The position numbers and the translations under genes are program-made. DNA of 64,000 nucleotides from Hofstenia miamia (taxonomy: Eukaryota; Xenacoelomorpha; Acoela): contig SCFE01000090.1 in NCBI GenBank assembly GCA_004352715.1, positions 560,009 to 624,008 on the forward strand, written 5' to 3'. Shown piece by piece: positions 42,201 through 55,500 of this stretch (the stretch's first letter is position 1; each line of letters starts with the position of its first letter). Under the pieces are notes generated by a model. The model saw only the letters and a program-made list of their open reading frames with translations, was not told the origin of the DNA and did not search any database.

Positions 42201-42780
42201 TAAACTGGTTCATAATAATGTGGTTGACAAGTGTTACCTGTCTGTTACCATGAAATATTTTTGGAAATGGACGAACTACTGATGTACGTTTTCCAATCAC
42301 CCGCAGACGAATTGTGTTGCTTAATGTACGATATGCTTTCCGAAATAAATGAGCTAAAATATTTCATTAAAGTGTTGAAACATTCTGCACATAAATATAT
42401 ATAGCTATATATAATGATAACGCTTGTTATTCATATTTAATAGGGTAAATTATTACTTTGACCCTTAAATGTCAAACTTCTGCTCAAATGTAAAAACAAG
42501 CTCAAATGCGAATAATTGTTGATAGTAATAATAATGTAAACATAATTTACCAATATAGCCCGTTATTTCTGCGTAGCAACCAACAGGATCTGAATTTAAA
42601 CTGGCTAAAGTACTAGAAGACGCTTGCTGTTTAAGCCTCTGTTCTGCCATTAACTTGTTTTCTCGACGTTTCGTCTCTGAAAACTGCGTTGCTATGACAA
42701 CTAGACACAAATTCAACATAAAAAAAGCACCAATCTAAATTATAATAAATTAGCACATTTGACTGAAAAGATAAAGATCA

Positions 42781-42816
<36 letters not shown>

Positions 42817-42912
42817 NNNNNNNNNNNNNNNNNNNNNNNNNNNNNNNNNNNNNNNNNNNNNNNNNNNNNNNNNNNNNNNNNNNNNNNNNNNNNNNNNNNN
42901 NATATATATATA

Positions 42913-42949
<37 letters not shown>

Positions 42950-44370
42950 TTTATTGCTAATGAAAATCTCAGCCTTTCGTTTTTATTCATTTTTCAAGAG
43001 TACCTCGAATTAAACTGTTAATAATGTATTAGCGCATTGGTTGACAGAAGGAAAACTAATAAGAATAGCGTCATTCATAAAATTCTTCAATCTGAGAAAT
43101 TTCCCAGGCCGTTGTTGATGCCACTGACTTCAGTTCAGTGCATTGTAAGCACATATAAAAAAAGTAGTCCGAATTTGTGTCCTAAGAAAGCAATAAAGAC
43201 CCCTGAAATCTACAAAACAATAGAGAATAACATTATATAGCTTATAAATCATTTGTGCTAAGCTGTGCTCAAAACCACTTCTTTCGAAACAATACATTCG
43301 GGTAAAACTTGCTTGGGCTAATGAGATGGAAAACATCATGCTAGATCAACGGAAAATGGCGTACAGCGGCAAAGGTCGAACGGAGCTAAAATCAAGCAGA
43401 AGCTCTTTCATTAGACGAAATGATGATCCAAAAACCGAAAAATATTAAGTTCTTATGAACCAATTCTTTGGACAACATACATCATTCATGGTTTTTCGAA
43501 CTATTTGATAAAAAGCTTTGCAAATATTGCACAAGGTAGAAAGAACAATAGATGGATAGCAATATATTCGGATCTCTGAGGTTTATTAAACAGCCTCACC
43601 AGGGTTTATGACAATCTTAAATAATTTATTTCTGGTATTTTATAATACATCGTTTCTTTATTCCATAAAACCTTTAAAACATACATAATTATGTTCAGTT
43701 TATTGTAGATGTACCCAGTGCTAATTTACTTGGGGCGAGCAGAAAGCTTTGGACATTGCGACATTAATTCCACATAGAAAGATATTTTACAAAAGCAAAT
43801 ATGTAATCATATAACATGATTTTCCTTCACATATATCTGCATTATAAAATCTTTTCATTGTACACCATGGAACCTCTGCAAATAAATTTTTCTGCCGTTG
43901 AGAACTGGTGTTTTTTTTATAAGCGTTAATTCGACAGTTCCTTTGAAAGGCCAGTGATGACAGTTTTCCTCCACAAGAATTCACACCATTTCAACATTTG
44001 CGTATGTCCTTTGGATGATCAGAACAATATGAATCGGAGATAGATGTTCACAATTTTCTGAATGATAACAACCAGTGACAAATCTTTAGTAAGAGTCACT
44101 GCATTTTTGATTTAACAAATCTGCAATTGCTTCAAAAACTCACAACTGAAACACCATGTCGAGTCTCAATATAGAAGTAAAAATCAGAAATTGTTCCATC
44201 TTTAGCGTTTTTCCACTCGATGCGCTTCAATAAAATCAGAAACAACATGCCTATCAGAGACAATTGCTTATATCTAGTAATAGAAATCTTCTTATTGACT
44301 AATGCCTAATGCATATTAGTGAACTACAATTATTCACAACAGATGTAGAAATGTAAAATGCAATATTCAA

Positions 44371-44401
<31 letters not shown>

Positions 44402-47400
44402 TACTGTAAGATTTTAAAATTAGGAGTTTCCTGAAAATTGAAAATTCAGTGACTTTATGAAAGTGCTTTTTCACATAACTATCTTCATGAAAATCACAAA
44501 ATATCTTGACATTTTATGACTTACTGGACACTTATAATCATAGCCCTAATCCTAAACCCATCCTAAATTTTCAGATTGTGTCATTCTATGAAGTCCTTAA
44601 TTGAAATTGCAATTTTAGAAATTCGTTAAAATATCCAACTAAGCTACCGAAAGAAATAACTCTACTACGTGATAAAATCTATGTTCCTTGTTAAATTTAT
44701 TTTCAATAATGAATTTAAGTTTAAACAAAGCACTATCTCTTGTCGTAAGGTTGTGAAATGTTTGAGCTAAGTTTAGCTATTACGTACATCAAACGAACAA
44801 GCTCATAAACTTCACAATGTATAGAACCTGAAATTTTGACAGATATTTTGAACAAAATTATATATAAACGTAGCTCCTGGAAGTACAAACCTTGTAGTAA
44901 AACGCTTAAAATCTTAGTGAACATTTTTTATTGGTTAAAATGTCTCGTTGCAGTGGGCATGGATCAGAACAAATGTATTCAGAATATATTATGACAATAG
45001 ACTGGAAAATATACATTAAAATCTTCCATTCTGGCATAAAAACTCTTACCAGATTAAAAATCTTTAATGGTATTTACTAATAAATAATTTCTTATTCAAT
45101 AAATAGGCATTATTGACAACTGGATTGAAAAAATGCGTCACATTTTTCAATTTAGTGCATAACTAAGACGTATCTACATATCTCAATAATAATCTTAGAC
45201 GCCTTAGAGTGAGCATTAAGCCAATTAATATTTAGACTATTTAATAAGAATATTGGTGAGGATCCAGTTTGAAGTCAAAACATATTTCAAAATGTGTATT
45301 ATATTTCGGTTTTCTTCAAACTTTAGTGATTTCAATAAATAGGTGACAATAATATTTGTTATTAAACTTAGATCATAAAACTATGAGCCGTAAGACGAAA
45401 TCCCAATTCTAGGCTTCCGTAAATATTAATTACAGCAAGCGTTGACGGTTAAAACAAAGAAATATGTCAAGAATCATGGAAGGAAAAACTAATATTATAT
45501 ACATTTGTGAAAATGAATTGTTAGTACGTACGACAATTAGCATAACAAAATAGATGAAATCATAAAATGAATGACTATCTTGTATGAAGTACATGATATC
45601 TGACCACCCTTCCAAAGAAATGATCTAAACAAATATTAGAGAAAAATATTGGAAATCGAAGAATACTTGAAAAATAGCAACCCATGCCAGAAGTATGTTA
45701 TCAAATGTGATTGAGTCTTTAAATGGGTTGTGCTTTCCAGGACGGCAATCAGTGTAGTATTGTGAAAGATTTATACAATATTGGTCCATTACGCTTTCAT
45801 TCAACACAGTCACCCCAGTGTGCTCTAATAACTCCATTAAAAGATTAATGAATTATTTAATTATAACACGATTTTTTTTGGGAAAATTATTCCCTTGTGG
45901 AAAAAAATGAAAAATATAAAAACCCATTTTCAAAAATTTAAAACTAACCTATTTGTAAAATACCTGTTTAATGTTACTGAGAAATAATTGTGCAAACATA
46001 CATTAAATAAATATGGGTATTTCTTGTATCTAACTTCGCGAAGCCACAAAATTGGCCGACATATGCCCCTCAAATACTGCTTCAAATGATCCTGTTTTAC
46101 ACAATATACAGCTTTGTTAAGCAATAAAAACACGGATGCACATCAATTAAAAATATATTTAAATGAAAGCTTAATTTCCAAATAGCAAACTTCGAAAAGT
46201 TCATTTAGGCATTGACTGAAGACTGCATAGTTTGTAAATCATTTTTAATATACTTATTTGAAATAATTGTTAAGAAAAGTACTACGTTTTATTTCAGGAA
46301 TTTCAACAGATTAAGATCTTCAAAAAATGCAATAATTCTAATAATTGAATATGAATTCAAATTTACTTTTTTAAAATTGATATTTGTAATCTTTGGATTA
46401 AGCCAACCGCCACTAATGAGACAAATATTATAGCAGAATCAAACAATAAAAGTGGACTTTGCTAGAAATTGCGAATTACTTTAAAAAAGTAATCTTTTTA
46501 GTTAATCAAATAAATTATTAAAAGCAGATATCGTTTTATATTTGGATTATTGGGTCGTCTTCACTTTGTAACAGTGCCGAAAAAATATTGTTCTCATTTG
46601 CGGTTGGATTTAATGGTGCACTTTCAATAAGAAACAAATTAATTCTATAAATACTTTTTTGAAGAGAAGCAAAAAGTTTATCATCAGAAGTTAATTCAAT
46701 TACTATGTATGGTTTGAAAATGTTTGACTACATTCAAACGATGAGAGAAAAGATTCTAGTTATAGAGTTTCATGGCTACATTCGCAAACATGTTAAAGCT
46801 CAGAGAAAATGAATATTCATTAAAACATTTTTAAGGACGTTTAAGGAGTCAATGAACTTTTGCACTAGGAGCTCCTATATTTCATCACATTTTTTATTGT
46901 TGCTTGAATATTTGGACAAATATTTTAAAATTATAAATCCATAAATTTAAGCTCATCAAAAGAAAAATTTGCAAATTGATAAATTTTAATACTACAAATG
47001 CTTTTAATTGGAACTAAGAGAAAGTTCATACTAAGCGTTTGATTATGTCAAAATAAATTTTGCTAATTCACAAAAATTGTTGAGTGAACTAAAGTATAAA
47101 AATTATTTCTAATGCAGAGAAATGGTAAATGAAGGTATAAAAGAAGAGTAATAATCTAAGTCAAACAGCATAAAACTCTAAAATCAAACATTTTATAAGG
47201 TACTAGTAGATTTAATCTTATTGTAATTTCCTCTACATGAGATGAGACATTCTTTGAGGCATCATTTTTGAGATTTGCTACTTACATAGTTAATCTCTAC
47301 TCGAGACTATGTTATAGGAATTTTCGACGCCAAACAAATTTCCACAATCTATATTAGCTATAACTTTCAAAATGCTACCAATTTTTAATAAAATGCCATT

Positions 47401-48771
47401 TTGGCGTTTTTTTCTGTTTTGAATTCTATGTACATTAATTTCCAATAAAGACACGTTAAAGATTGCTAACAATTTATAAACCGCTTATACTAGCAGGGAA
47501 AAAATAATTGGTATTTGTTAATGCTTAGAATAACCAACCAATCAATCTCAACTTATAACAGATTGAATTTTTCCAAAAATCTGAAAGTCTCTTTATAGGA
47601 TAGGGTCATCTAAAATGAAGCAAAGAACATGGATATTTATTAAATTTTTAAAGAAAAATATCACAGGTTATGCTGGCTTAAAAGGTCAAAATATATACCA
47701 AAGCTTTCATTGCAGAAGCGCCCTTTATGACGCCACCTAGGCAAATCCTTGCATCGAAACATCCCCCCATCTTCCTTCGTACTGCATATAAACATCCCGT
47801 TAGATGGCGTGTCGCCAGTTTCGTAAAATGTTGTGAACTCCTTGTAGTCACTAAACAAAGCAAAGCAACTAAATTTAAACTAATGCTCAAAAAATTCGCA
47901 TTGCTATTTTCAATATAAATAGTAAACTATATTTTTTGAAGCGCAATGCGTTCTATGAAAGAATTTCTCAAATTCTCAAAATCTAATGGTATCATTCTTT
48001 GAATTTGGCCCAATATTATAAAGGCGCACTAAATGATGCTGGTGGGCCATGATTTCACACTCGAAGTGAAAAAGAAACGTTTGCCGACTACAAAATTTAA
48101 GGAATTTTGTTAAATGAGAATTAAAGAAATCTTGACTCCGAGATACTACACTGAAACAAATAAATCCATCGCGATGTCGAACAGCCAATTGAGCCTGTCA
48201 GTAGTCATCACTCAACTACTAAAACAAAAGATAAAGCTCGTGTCGCTGCTCATTCTTCAAGTGGTTATCCATCTAATGGTAAAACAATCTTTAGTTTGCA
48301 TCGCTTCCTCTAAAAAAACAATGAACACTTAGAACTATTCTTGACACGGGGGTAAATTTACCCTATATGAATTTTTATAAATAACTTTTTTAAGTCAAAT
48401 TTGAAAGGTAGGCTGAACTCTTCACTGCATTAAATTTAGTTTTACACATTCTGGATCATTTGCTGAAGTCAGCAAAAAGTTCTGGGTAAAAATGTTTTTG
48501 GAGGTTTTTCAAGCTTTTTATCCCATGATACATTTCTGCCAAACTTCATGACAATAGCATTACTATATCAACGAGATGTTTCAAAATATGCAAAATATTA
48601 TTCATGAGAATGTCTATGTCGCCTCGTTTTATATATTTGGGTTCATCTTCATTGCAAAGTGTTTTCGCATATAAATTAGTTCAACAAATAAGCATGTCTA
48701 CATTTTGCAATGACTAAAATCCTTAAAATTGTAGTCATTGTCGCAAATATAAAAGATCGATTATAAATTAG

Positions 48772-48807
<36 letters not shown>

Positions 48808-49526
48808 CCTAACGAGGAAAATAATTCTAAATAAAATTGTAACTCGACTTAAACTCGCGAGGTAAGATTCCAATTCAACTCAAAACGAAATAGCCAAAAC
48901 GCAAAGACCTAGTTTATGTAAATGTCCATATCTCATTACAAGCAGAACTTTGTAGGTGATAGCGGATGAGGACGAAATGCTTACACCTGCAGAAAATTTA
49001 AACACACTAAGACAATTAGGAACCCACATCGCACAATATTTGCGTGAGAATTCGATTTGTACTGCTATTGGAAATGGATAATTCAGTAGCAATGTGTTAT
49101 GTTGTGATCACATATTCTTGAACGTGGATGGAGATATTGTCAAAAAAGGATGCCGCCTAAGTCCTTTGTCATCCTTAACATTGGATTCACTTTCCGAAAA
49201 TTCAATTTCTTTCAGTTTTCAGAAAGATCAATTATTATTAATTGCTATTAAAACAGTGATCATGCATGAAGAGCTATCATATTTTGTTTGCCTAATATAA
49301 AGGAACAGAGTACTCACGTGTAATTAATGTTAGCAAGGGCTGTACTATTACGAAAGCATCGATGCCGCAAATTTCCTGACCACAATTGTACACCAATGAT
49401 GCCGAAGATGAAAAAGACGAAGAAACAAAGCATCAATACGTTACCAAGCATCGGAAGCGTATCCAATAATAGCATTACCAATATTCTTAAGCCTAAATTT
49501 CATTTTCTAAATAAATAAATAAATAA

Positions 49527-49569
<43 letters not shown>

Positions 49570-52500
49570 TATAATTTAATATGTGTTTTTGCTTTGTTGC
49601 AGCTAAAGTCTTCCATGGTCCACACAGAAGTGGACTGTAAAATCATAGGAAGAAATTAGGTTCATGGAATAATCTGAGAAATATTTTCTTCAATTTCTTG
49701 CGTATGAAATTCGCACTACTAAGTGAAATAAAATGAAATATTAATCTTAAACTGCCTATCGTCTATTTAAAGTACAAACCGTTTTTCTACATTTACAAAG
49801 AATTTTCTTCAGGCCTATTAACAAATTTGAAAATCGTAAGGGATGGGCAAATGGGCATGTCTATTGGGGAACATGCTTTAATTAATGAAGTCATGAAAAT
49901 TTCTGTTAAAGCATATTGCTGCAGCTGATAGTTGATGAAACGATTAACCATTTTTCTTTGAAAATGTCGAATTTTTGAAAATAATTTAAATTCTCTAATG
50001 TTCAAGTATTTGTACTTTTGAGTCCATGGAAGCAATAAAGTACTTTGAGTGTTTCTTGATATTTCCAAAGATATCCCAAGCCATTTGAGGTGTGGGGTGT
50101 GCAAAATCAGAAATCGCGTAACCTCGGTGGTAACCAGGTAGCGGATTTAGAGCGAAAAAGAAAGGGGAGACTCGACTCTATCATGTGTTGCTTTCAGATG
50201 GAGCATAGCAATAAAATTTTTTGAGCTATACGCGTTTAAAATTTCTATACATTCATGAAAAATTTTCAAAAATCCCCAGGCAATTAACTTTAAATTATAA
50301 CGTTTCGTTATTATCTACAAAAGCATCGATGATCAGTTTTTCTCAAGAAAGTTTTCCTTTTGCATATTATGTCTCAAAGAATTTGCAGGGATTTTATTCC
50401 CAATACGAATTTTCAATAGAAAACATGAATGTCTATATTTTAAACACGTTCTGCAATAAGACATATTAATTTATAAGGCAATCTACGATGATTTCTTGCT
50501 CATTAAGCCTTGTTTAAATCGCATTGTTTCATTTGGTTGTAAAGCATGTAGTGAACTTGCAATTATAATCATCGCACAACACTTATTTGAACAAATGAAT
50601 TAGGTTCCTCCGCTTAATGGTGTGCAATTAAAATGATTCAAATTTCTTGAGATGTTGTAGATTCAGAATCTTAGATTTGATCAAAACTTTGCAAAAGGCA
50701 CTCCAGAAACTACAACTCAGATGCACATTAATGTAGCCATTAAATATTTGTAATTTACGATTAAAGTGCAACTCCTGCCAAAAATAGTAATCTAAATGTG
50801 ATTTTTGTCTTCAGTTATTTGTTGATAGCTGTTATATTTGCACATCTTTAAAACAACACAAATAGCTAATATTCCATTTCCTAAATTTATATAAATTTTG
50901 AGGTGACACGTTAACTGTAATTTAATTAAAATTACTGCAAAATGATACAATTGTTTCGAAAAATAGAGTAGAAATTTCTTTATGAAATTATGGCAGGAAA
51001 CGTGCAGCTTAAAATGCTTTTAGGCACTCAATTGACGTTTTATATTTGCAGTTGATTTCCTTAATAAAAGCGTGTTTTCAAATTTAAAGAATTAATTCGT
51101 TTGGGCAGCAATAACTCGTGTCAAAAAATTAATGCAGAATCAATGTCTAAATTAGTTGCATTTTGAGCATATTAAAAGTGGATTTTCTTCCCAAATATGA
51201 TACGCAATTAGCACCAGCACCTGTCAATTAACGAAGAAATATTAATACATTTATGCATTCCATCGCGTAGAATTGAGAGGCAATAATATAAATTAAAACA
51301 TCGAAAGATGAAAACTCAATCCCAGAACACTATTTGGCTCTGATAGACCATAACACTGTTAATTTTTCTACCATTATTTAGTTAACAACCCGTGTGACAT
51401 TCATCATGGTAGACAGTTACGTCACACTAATGGCTGCGAAAATTAATTAATTTACGAGAATCGAATTCTTTCCACATGGAATGGCTCCCAAATGTATTGC
51501 AAAGCTTAGCTTATTTTGTATCAATTTGCTAGGCACAGTACATTTTTAAATGCATATTTAGCTTAAAATGTTCAATTAGAATTGCTTCTATTTAAACACC
51601 AAACATTCAGAAAAAATCTAAAACACAAAAACCTATTTTACCATTAATGCAGAATTATACCAGAAAGGGTTTTAGTATACATCTCAAGCATTCTTAAATC
51701 ATGTGCTTTGATTGTTTACATGCAGGGCTTTTCAATAAATATTGCTAATGCAATATTTCACAATACATTTATTGGCGCAGAATTTAATCATTATAATATC
51801 GCGATATATTGCAGCATCTTGCAACATATTGCAACATTATTAGAAGATGCTTTTAAGAAAAATCGTCAATTAATATACTGTTTCTTATGTACCTTAACTT
51901 AAATTTTAATAAATAAACAACAGAATGACATTCTTATTAGATTTTTTTGCATTAGAACACCTAACTAATATTTAGTGAGAGCTTACTGTTGTGCTCTACA
52001 TTGTCGAAGCACATGGCTATGCATGAAAGTGTGTTAAGACCAATTGTATTAACCTTGAATACTAAGAAATTATCAAATTAGTTCAAGCTAAATTCATTTT
52101 AGAACACGTACAATAATTTCCGAATAACCAATAAGGAAAACTATACGCGGGAAGCGCATTTAAATATTTGAGCCTACTATACGATATGTGAGTTTGCTTA
52201 GCGGTAATAAAAATTAAATTGATTTTTAACTGAACATTATGTGTTACAAAATAAAACTTAAAATTTAGTAATTTTGATTAGGTAAACATACTATAAGTCG
52301 TATTCTTAAATATAAAATTCGCTGACAAGTTGTTCGGAGAATTTTTTGGTTAAATATATACTATCAATAGCTCGAGTTTCCTGAAAACTGTAGAAATAAA
52401 AGCAATTTTACGATATTTAAAAAGTTTTGTGAGACAAAGTAAATTATGCAGCTCAATTTGAAAGATTTTTACACTAGACATTTTGAAGAGAAAGAAACGT

Positions 52501-55500
52501 ATTATTATGAATTTAACAATTGAATGACCCACCCACTACCAAATCTGTCCTTGGCAGTAAATTTAATGAGAAAAAATCAATTAACCCTGAGTAACAAACA
52601 ATAATGCAATAAACTAAGCACATTATAGCCTTGCTTTGAGTCCATTCGAAATTCAAGCCTGAAGTGTGCTTAACAAACGCGCGTTTTATGAGGCAATAGA
52701 AATAGATTCTTTTTTAATTTTACATAAAAAGAAAGATTTTCCTATGCATCTACTCAAGTTTAAATTTGTTAAAGTGTTGCAATGCAAGGTACTTAGCCAT
52801 AATTTAAGAAAAATTGCTTTCATCCACGTGATAGTCTGTTGAATAATGCGAAGAGAAATAGAACGAAATTAAAAAAATATGTTATGTCTGTCATGTTTAT
52901 CAATTTCCTGAGCGATTAATGGCATAAGTAACAATCAATTAATCACTTATTGTTATCGTCATTCAAAGATCATTTAACTAAAAATAATTTTTCAATATTA
53001 CAACATTAAATAACCTATCCCGCGAAGACATCTTACTTTCAGCACAGCGCTCCTAAACTGAACTTTGGTAGTCTATTTGCAGAAAACAAAATAGTTGATA
53101 GGAGTTGTTTCGCGCCTCCCACCCGCTTTATTATTTCAATCAATTTGAAAGATTTTGCAAAAATTGTATTTTTCACTGAAAAATAATTAACATTCTCATG
53201 TTCATTTACAATAAGCACAAATTTTCATCATAACACAAGCACATTTACCCAAAGATGCGTCGAAATCCCACAATTCACAAATTTTCTAATATGCTTGGAG
53301 AATACAGTTGAAAATAAAATATGACTTTAAAGATAAAATAGGGTGCTTCGGGCTAACTAGGCCACGGTTAGACTAGTGATTGGTTCAAAAGTTATCTGTC
53401 ACATTTTGAATGAATCGCATGTATCACCACCAGATTTAATTAGCGATGTGACCATTACGAAGAAATCGTGCGCGTTCGATTTGCTTGAGATCGTCATATC
53501 GCTAATTATCTCGGGTGGTTAGACGTGCAATTCTTTGAAATGTGACAGATCACTTTTGAACCAATCACTAGTCTAACCGTGGCCTAGTTAACCCGAAGCA
53601 CCCTTACGGTCAAAGCGATACGGACAATTAGTATCGTTTTGATATCTGTCAATGAAACACTCTTGCTTATTCCAAACAAAGGACTAACACAATTTTGGAA
53701 TAGATTTTTTTACAAAAATTATATATTGATATTTTAAATAGTTTCTGTCAATTGAAAAAATTGCATGAATACTTTCGCATATAAGTATGACGTAATGCTG
53801 TTTGGAAAACTTTGAAAAAGTATCACCTTTTTAAAATTCATGTAAGTTTCAAAAAGTTGAATTTCTTGCAATAGGATGGTACCCACAATCTGAAATCCCG
53901 GACCCACATATCAAATAGAAAAATAAGCTTTAATATACCCACTCACAGTAATCTATTCACAAGTATATTGGTACCTTCAACCAATTTGTAATACGGAAAT
54001 CTAATTTTTTGTTTCATAATGGCGTTCAAAACGCATGCTAAGATAGTCAATTTTTTGAGTTTTTATCCAAAAGGAAATTTTAAGAGCATTTCAATAACAT
54101 AAGAGAACAAAAATCTATCACCTTAATACCCGGCATTTGCGCAGTGATTTGAAATATTCTCTTACTACAGAACTGATTTTTTTTACAAATCTACGAAAAA
54201 CAATTTTCACATAGTTGACAATGTCATGGAATTAACCATAAGTTGGTGTAAGGCTTGTCGCCATCTCTCGTAGTAGAGTTTGTGTGTACACGAACCATTT
54301 TCATCTGTACGTTGAAAAGAGAGATTTGAGAGCAACATTTTTATAAAGGGAGACGTGAAATTTGATTCCCATTCTACGCATATTATAAATTATATTTCCA
54401 TTAATATAGCTTGCTCGAAATTAAATAATTATCCATTACTCTAAATTCCTTCAATTTTACATTAAAATAGCCGTAGTACTTAAGGCGTGTATCAAGGACT
54501 TTAGTAATTAGATAAAAGCCTTGAGTTACGATTCTATTATAAAAAATGCAGAGAAGCCAGACTAAGAGCCTATAGATGAACTTGGTGATTAAGACTTACT
54601 TGGAACGCGATTGATGGCTCTAAGTGGACGCAGAACACGCACCGTTCGAATTGCTGATAGACTCATGTTTTCTACGTCGACTAGGTATTCAGCCACCCTA
54701 AGCATTGTATTAGCAATTAATTAACAAAATCAATAAATTTCAAATAATATGACAACACACAACTATTGAGTAAATACTAATTGTGAATTCTTTTGCAATT
54801 TTTTCCAATGTACTCCATACATCTCAACAATTATAAAATTGTTATGTATATGATAACTCTACTGGTGATACTATCAAATACATATTCCTTCAATAAAAAA
54901 GTGCTTCAATTAAGATAGAGAACTGTCTTACAATATACAACGTTTAAAATGAGCCAAATGCTGTCGTACAGAGGACGCGTTCATGGCATAAATCAACTTA
55001 TACATTCCTTGTATAACAAAATTAAGTTGTGAATTATAGCATTAATTACCGAAGGCTTTAATTTTATAAAGGACAAAAGTATTGCATTGTAATACAGTTT
55101 TCCTTCATAACTTCTATTAAATTTCTACTTTATTAATATTCTTCTTCCTACAACCTACAATTACATTTGTCGTGCTTTTAGTAGAAAGGCTCGAATTCCG
55201 AGTGCAGTGTTCATATGAATTGCATTCAGGCGCGGCTTTAGGATTTTTGAAGCAGGGGGGCACATTCCTGCTTTTGTGATGAGAAAATTTATAAATATCA
55301 ATTAATTTAATCCTCTAAATTCTACTTAGAAGATTGTATGTATTGCTAATTTGAAATTTATGATGACACTCTTATAGAAAATATGAAAAATATTTGAAAT
55401 GCATACAAATGTTTTGGCGAAAATGGGAAGTTGCTCAAGGGGGGGGCGCACTAGCCCCCGAGGTGCCTCCCCCTAAAGCAGCGCCTGATTGCTTTTAATC

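Noticed and set aside
42759-43013. Plus-strand open frame across the second N gap
   Set aside because: TA-repeat translation and undefined bases only.
49327-49518. Plus-strand frame with Lys/Met-rich protein
   Set aside because: Antisense of the repeat I S5 exon.
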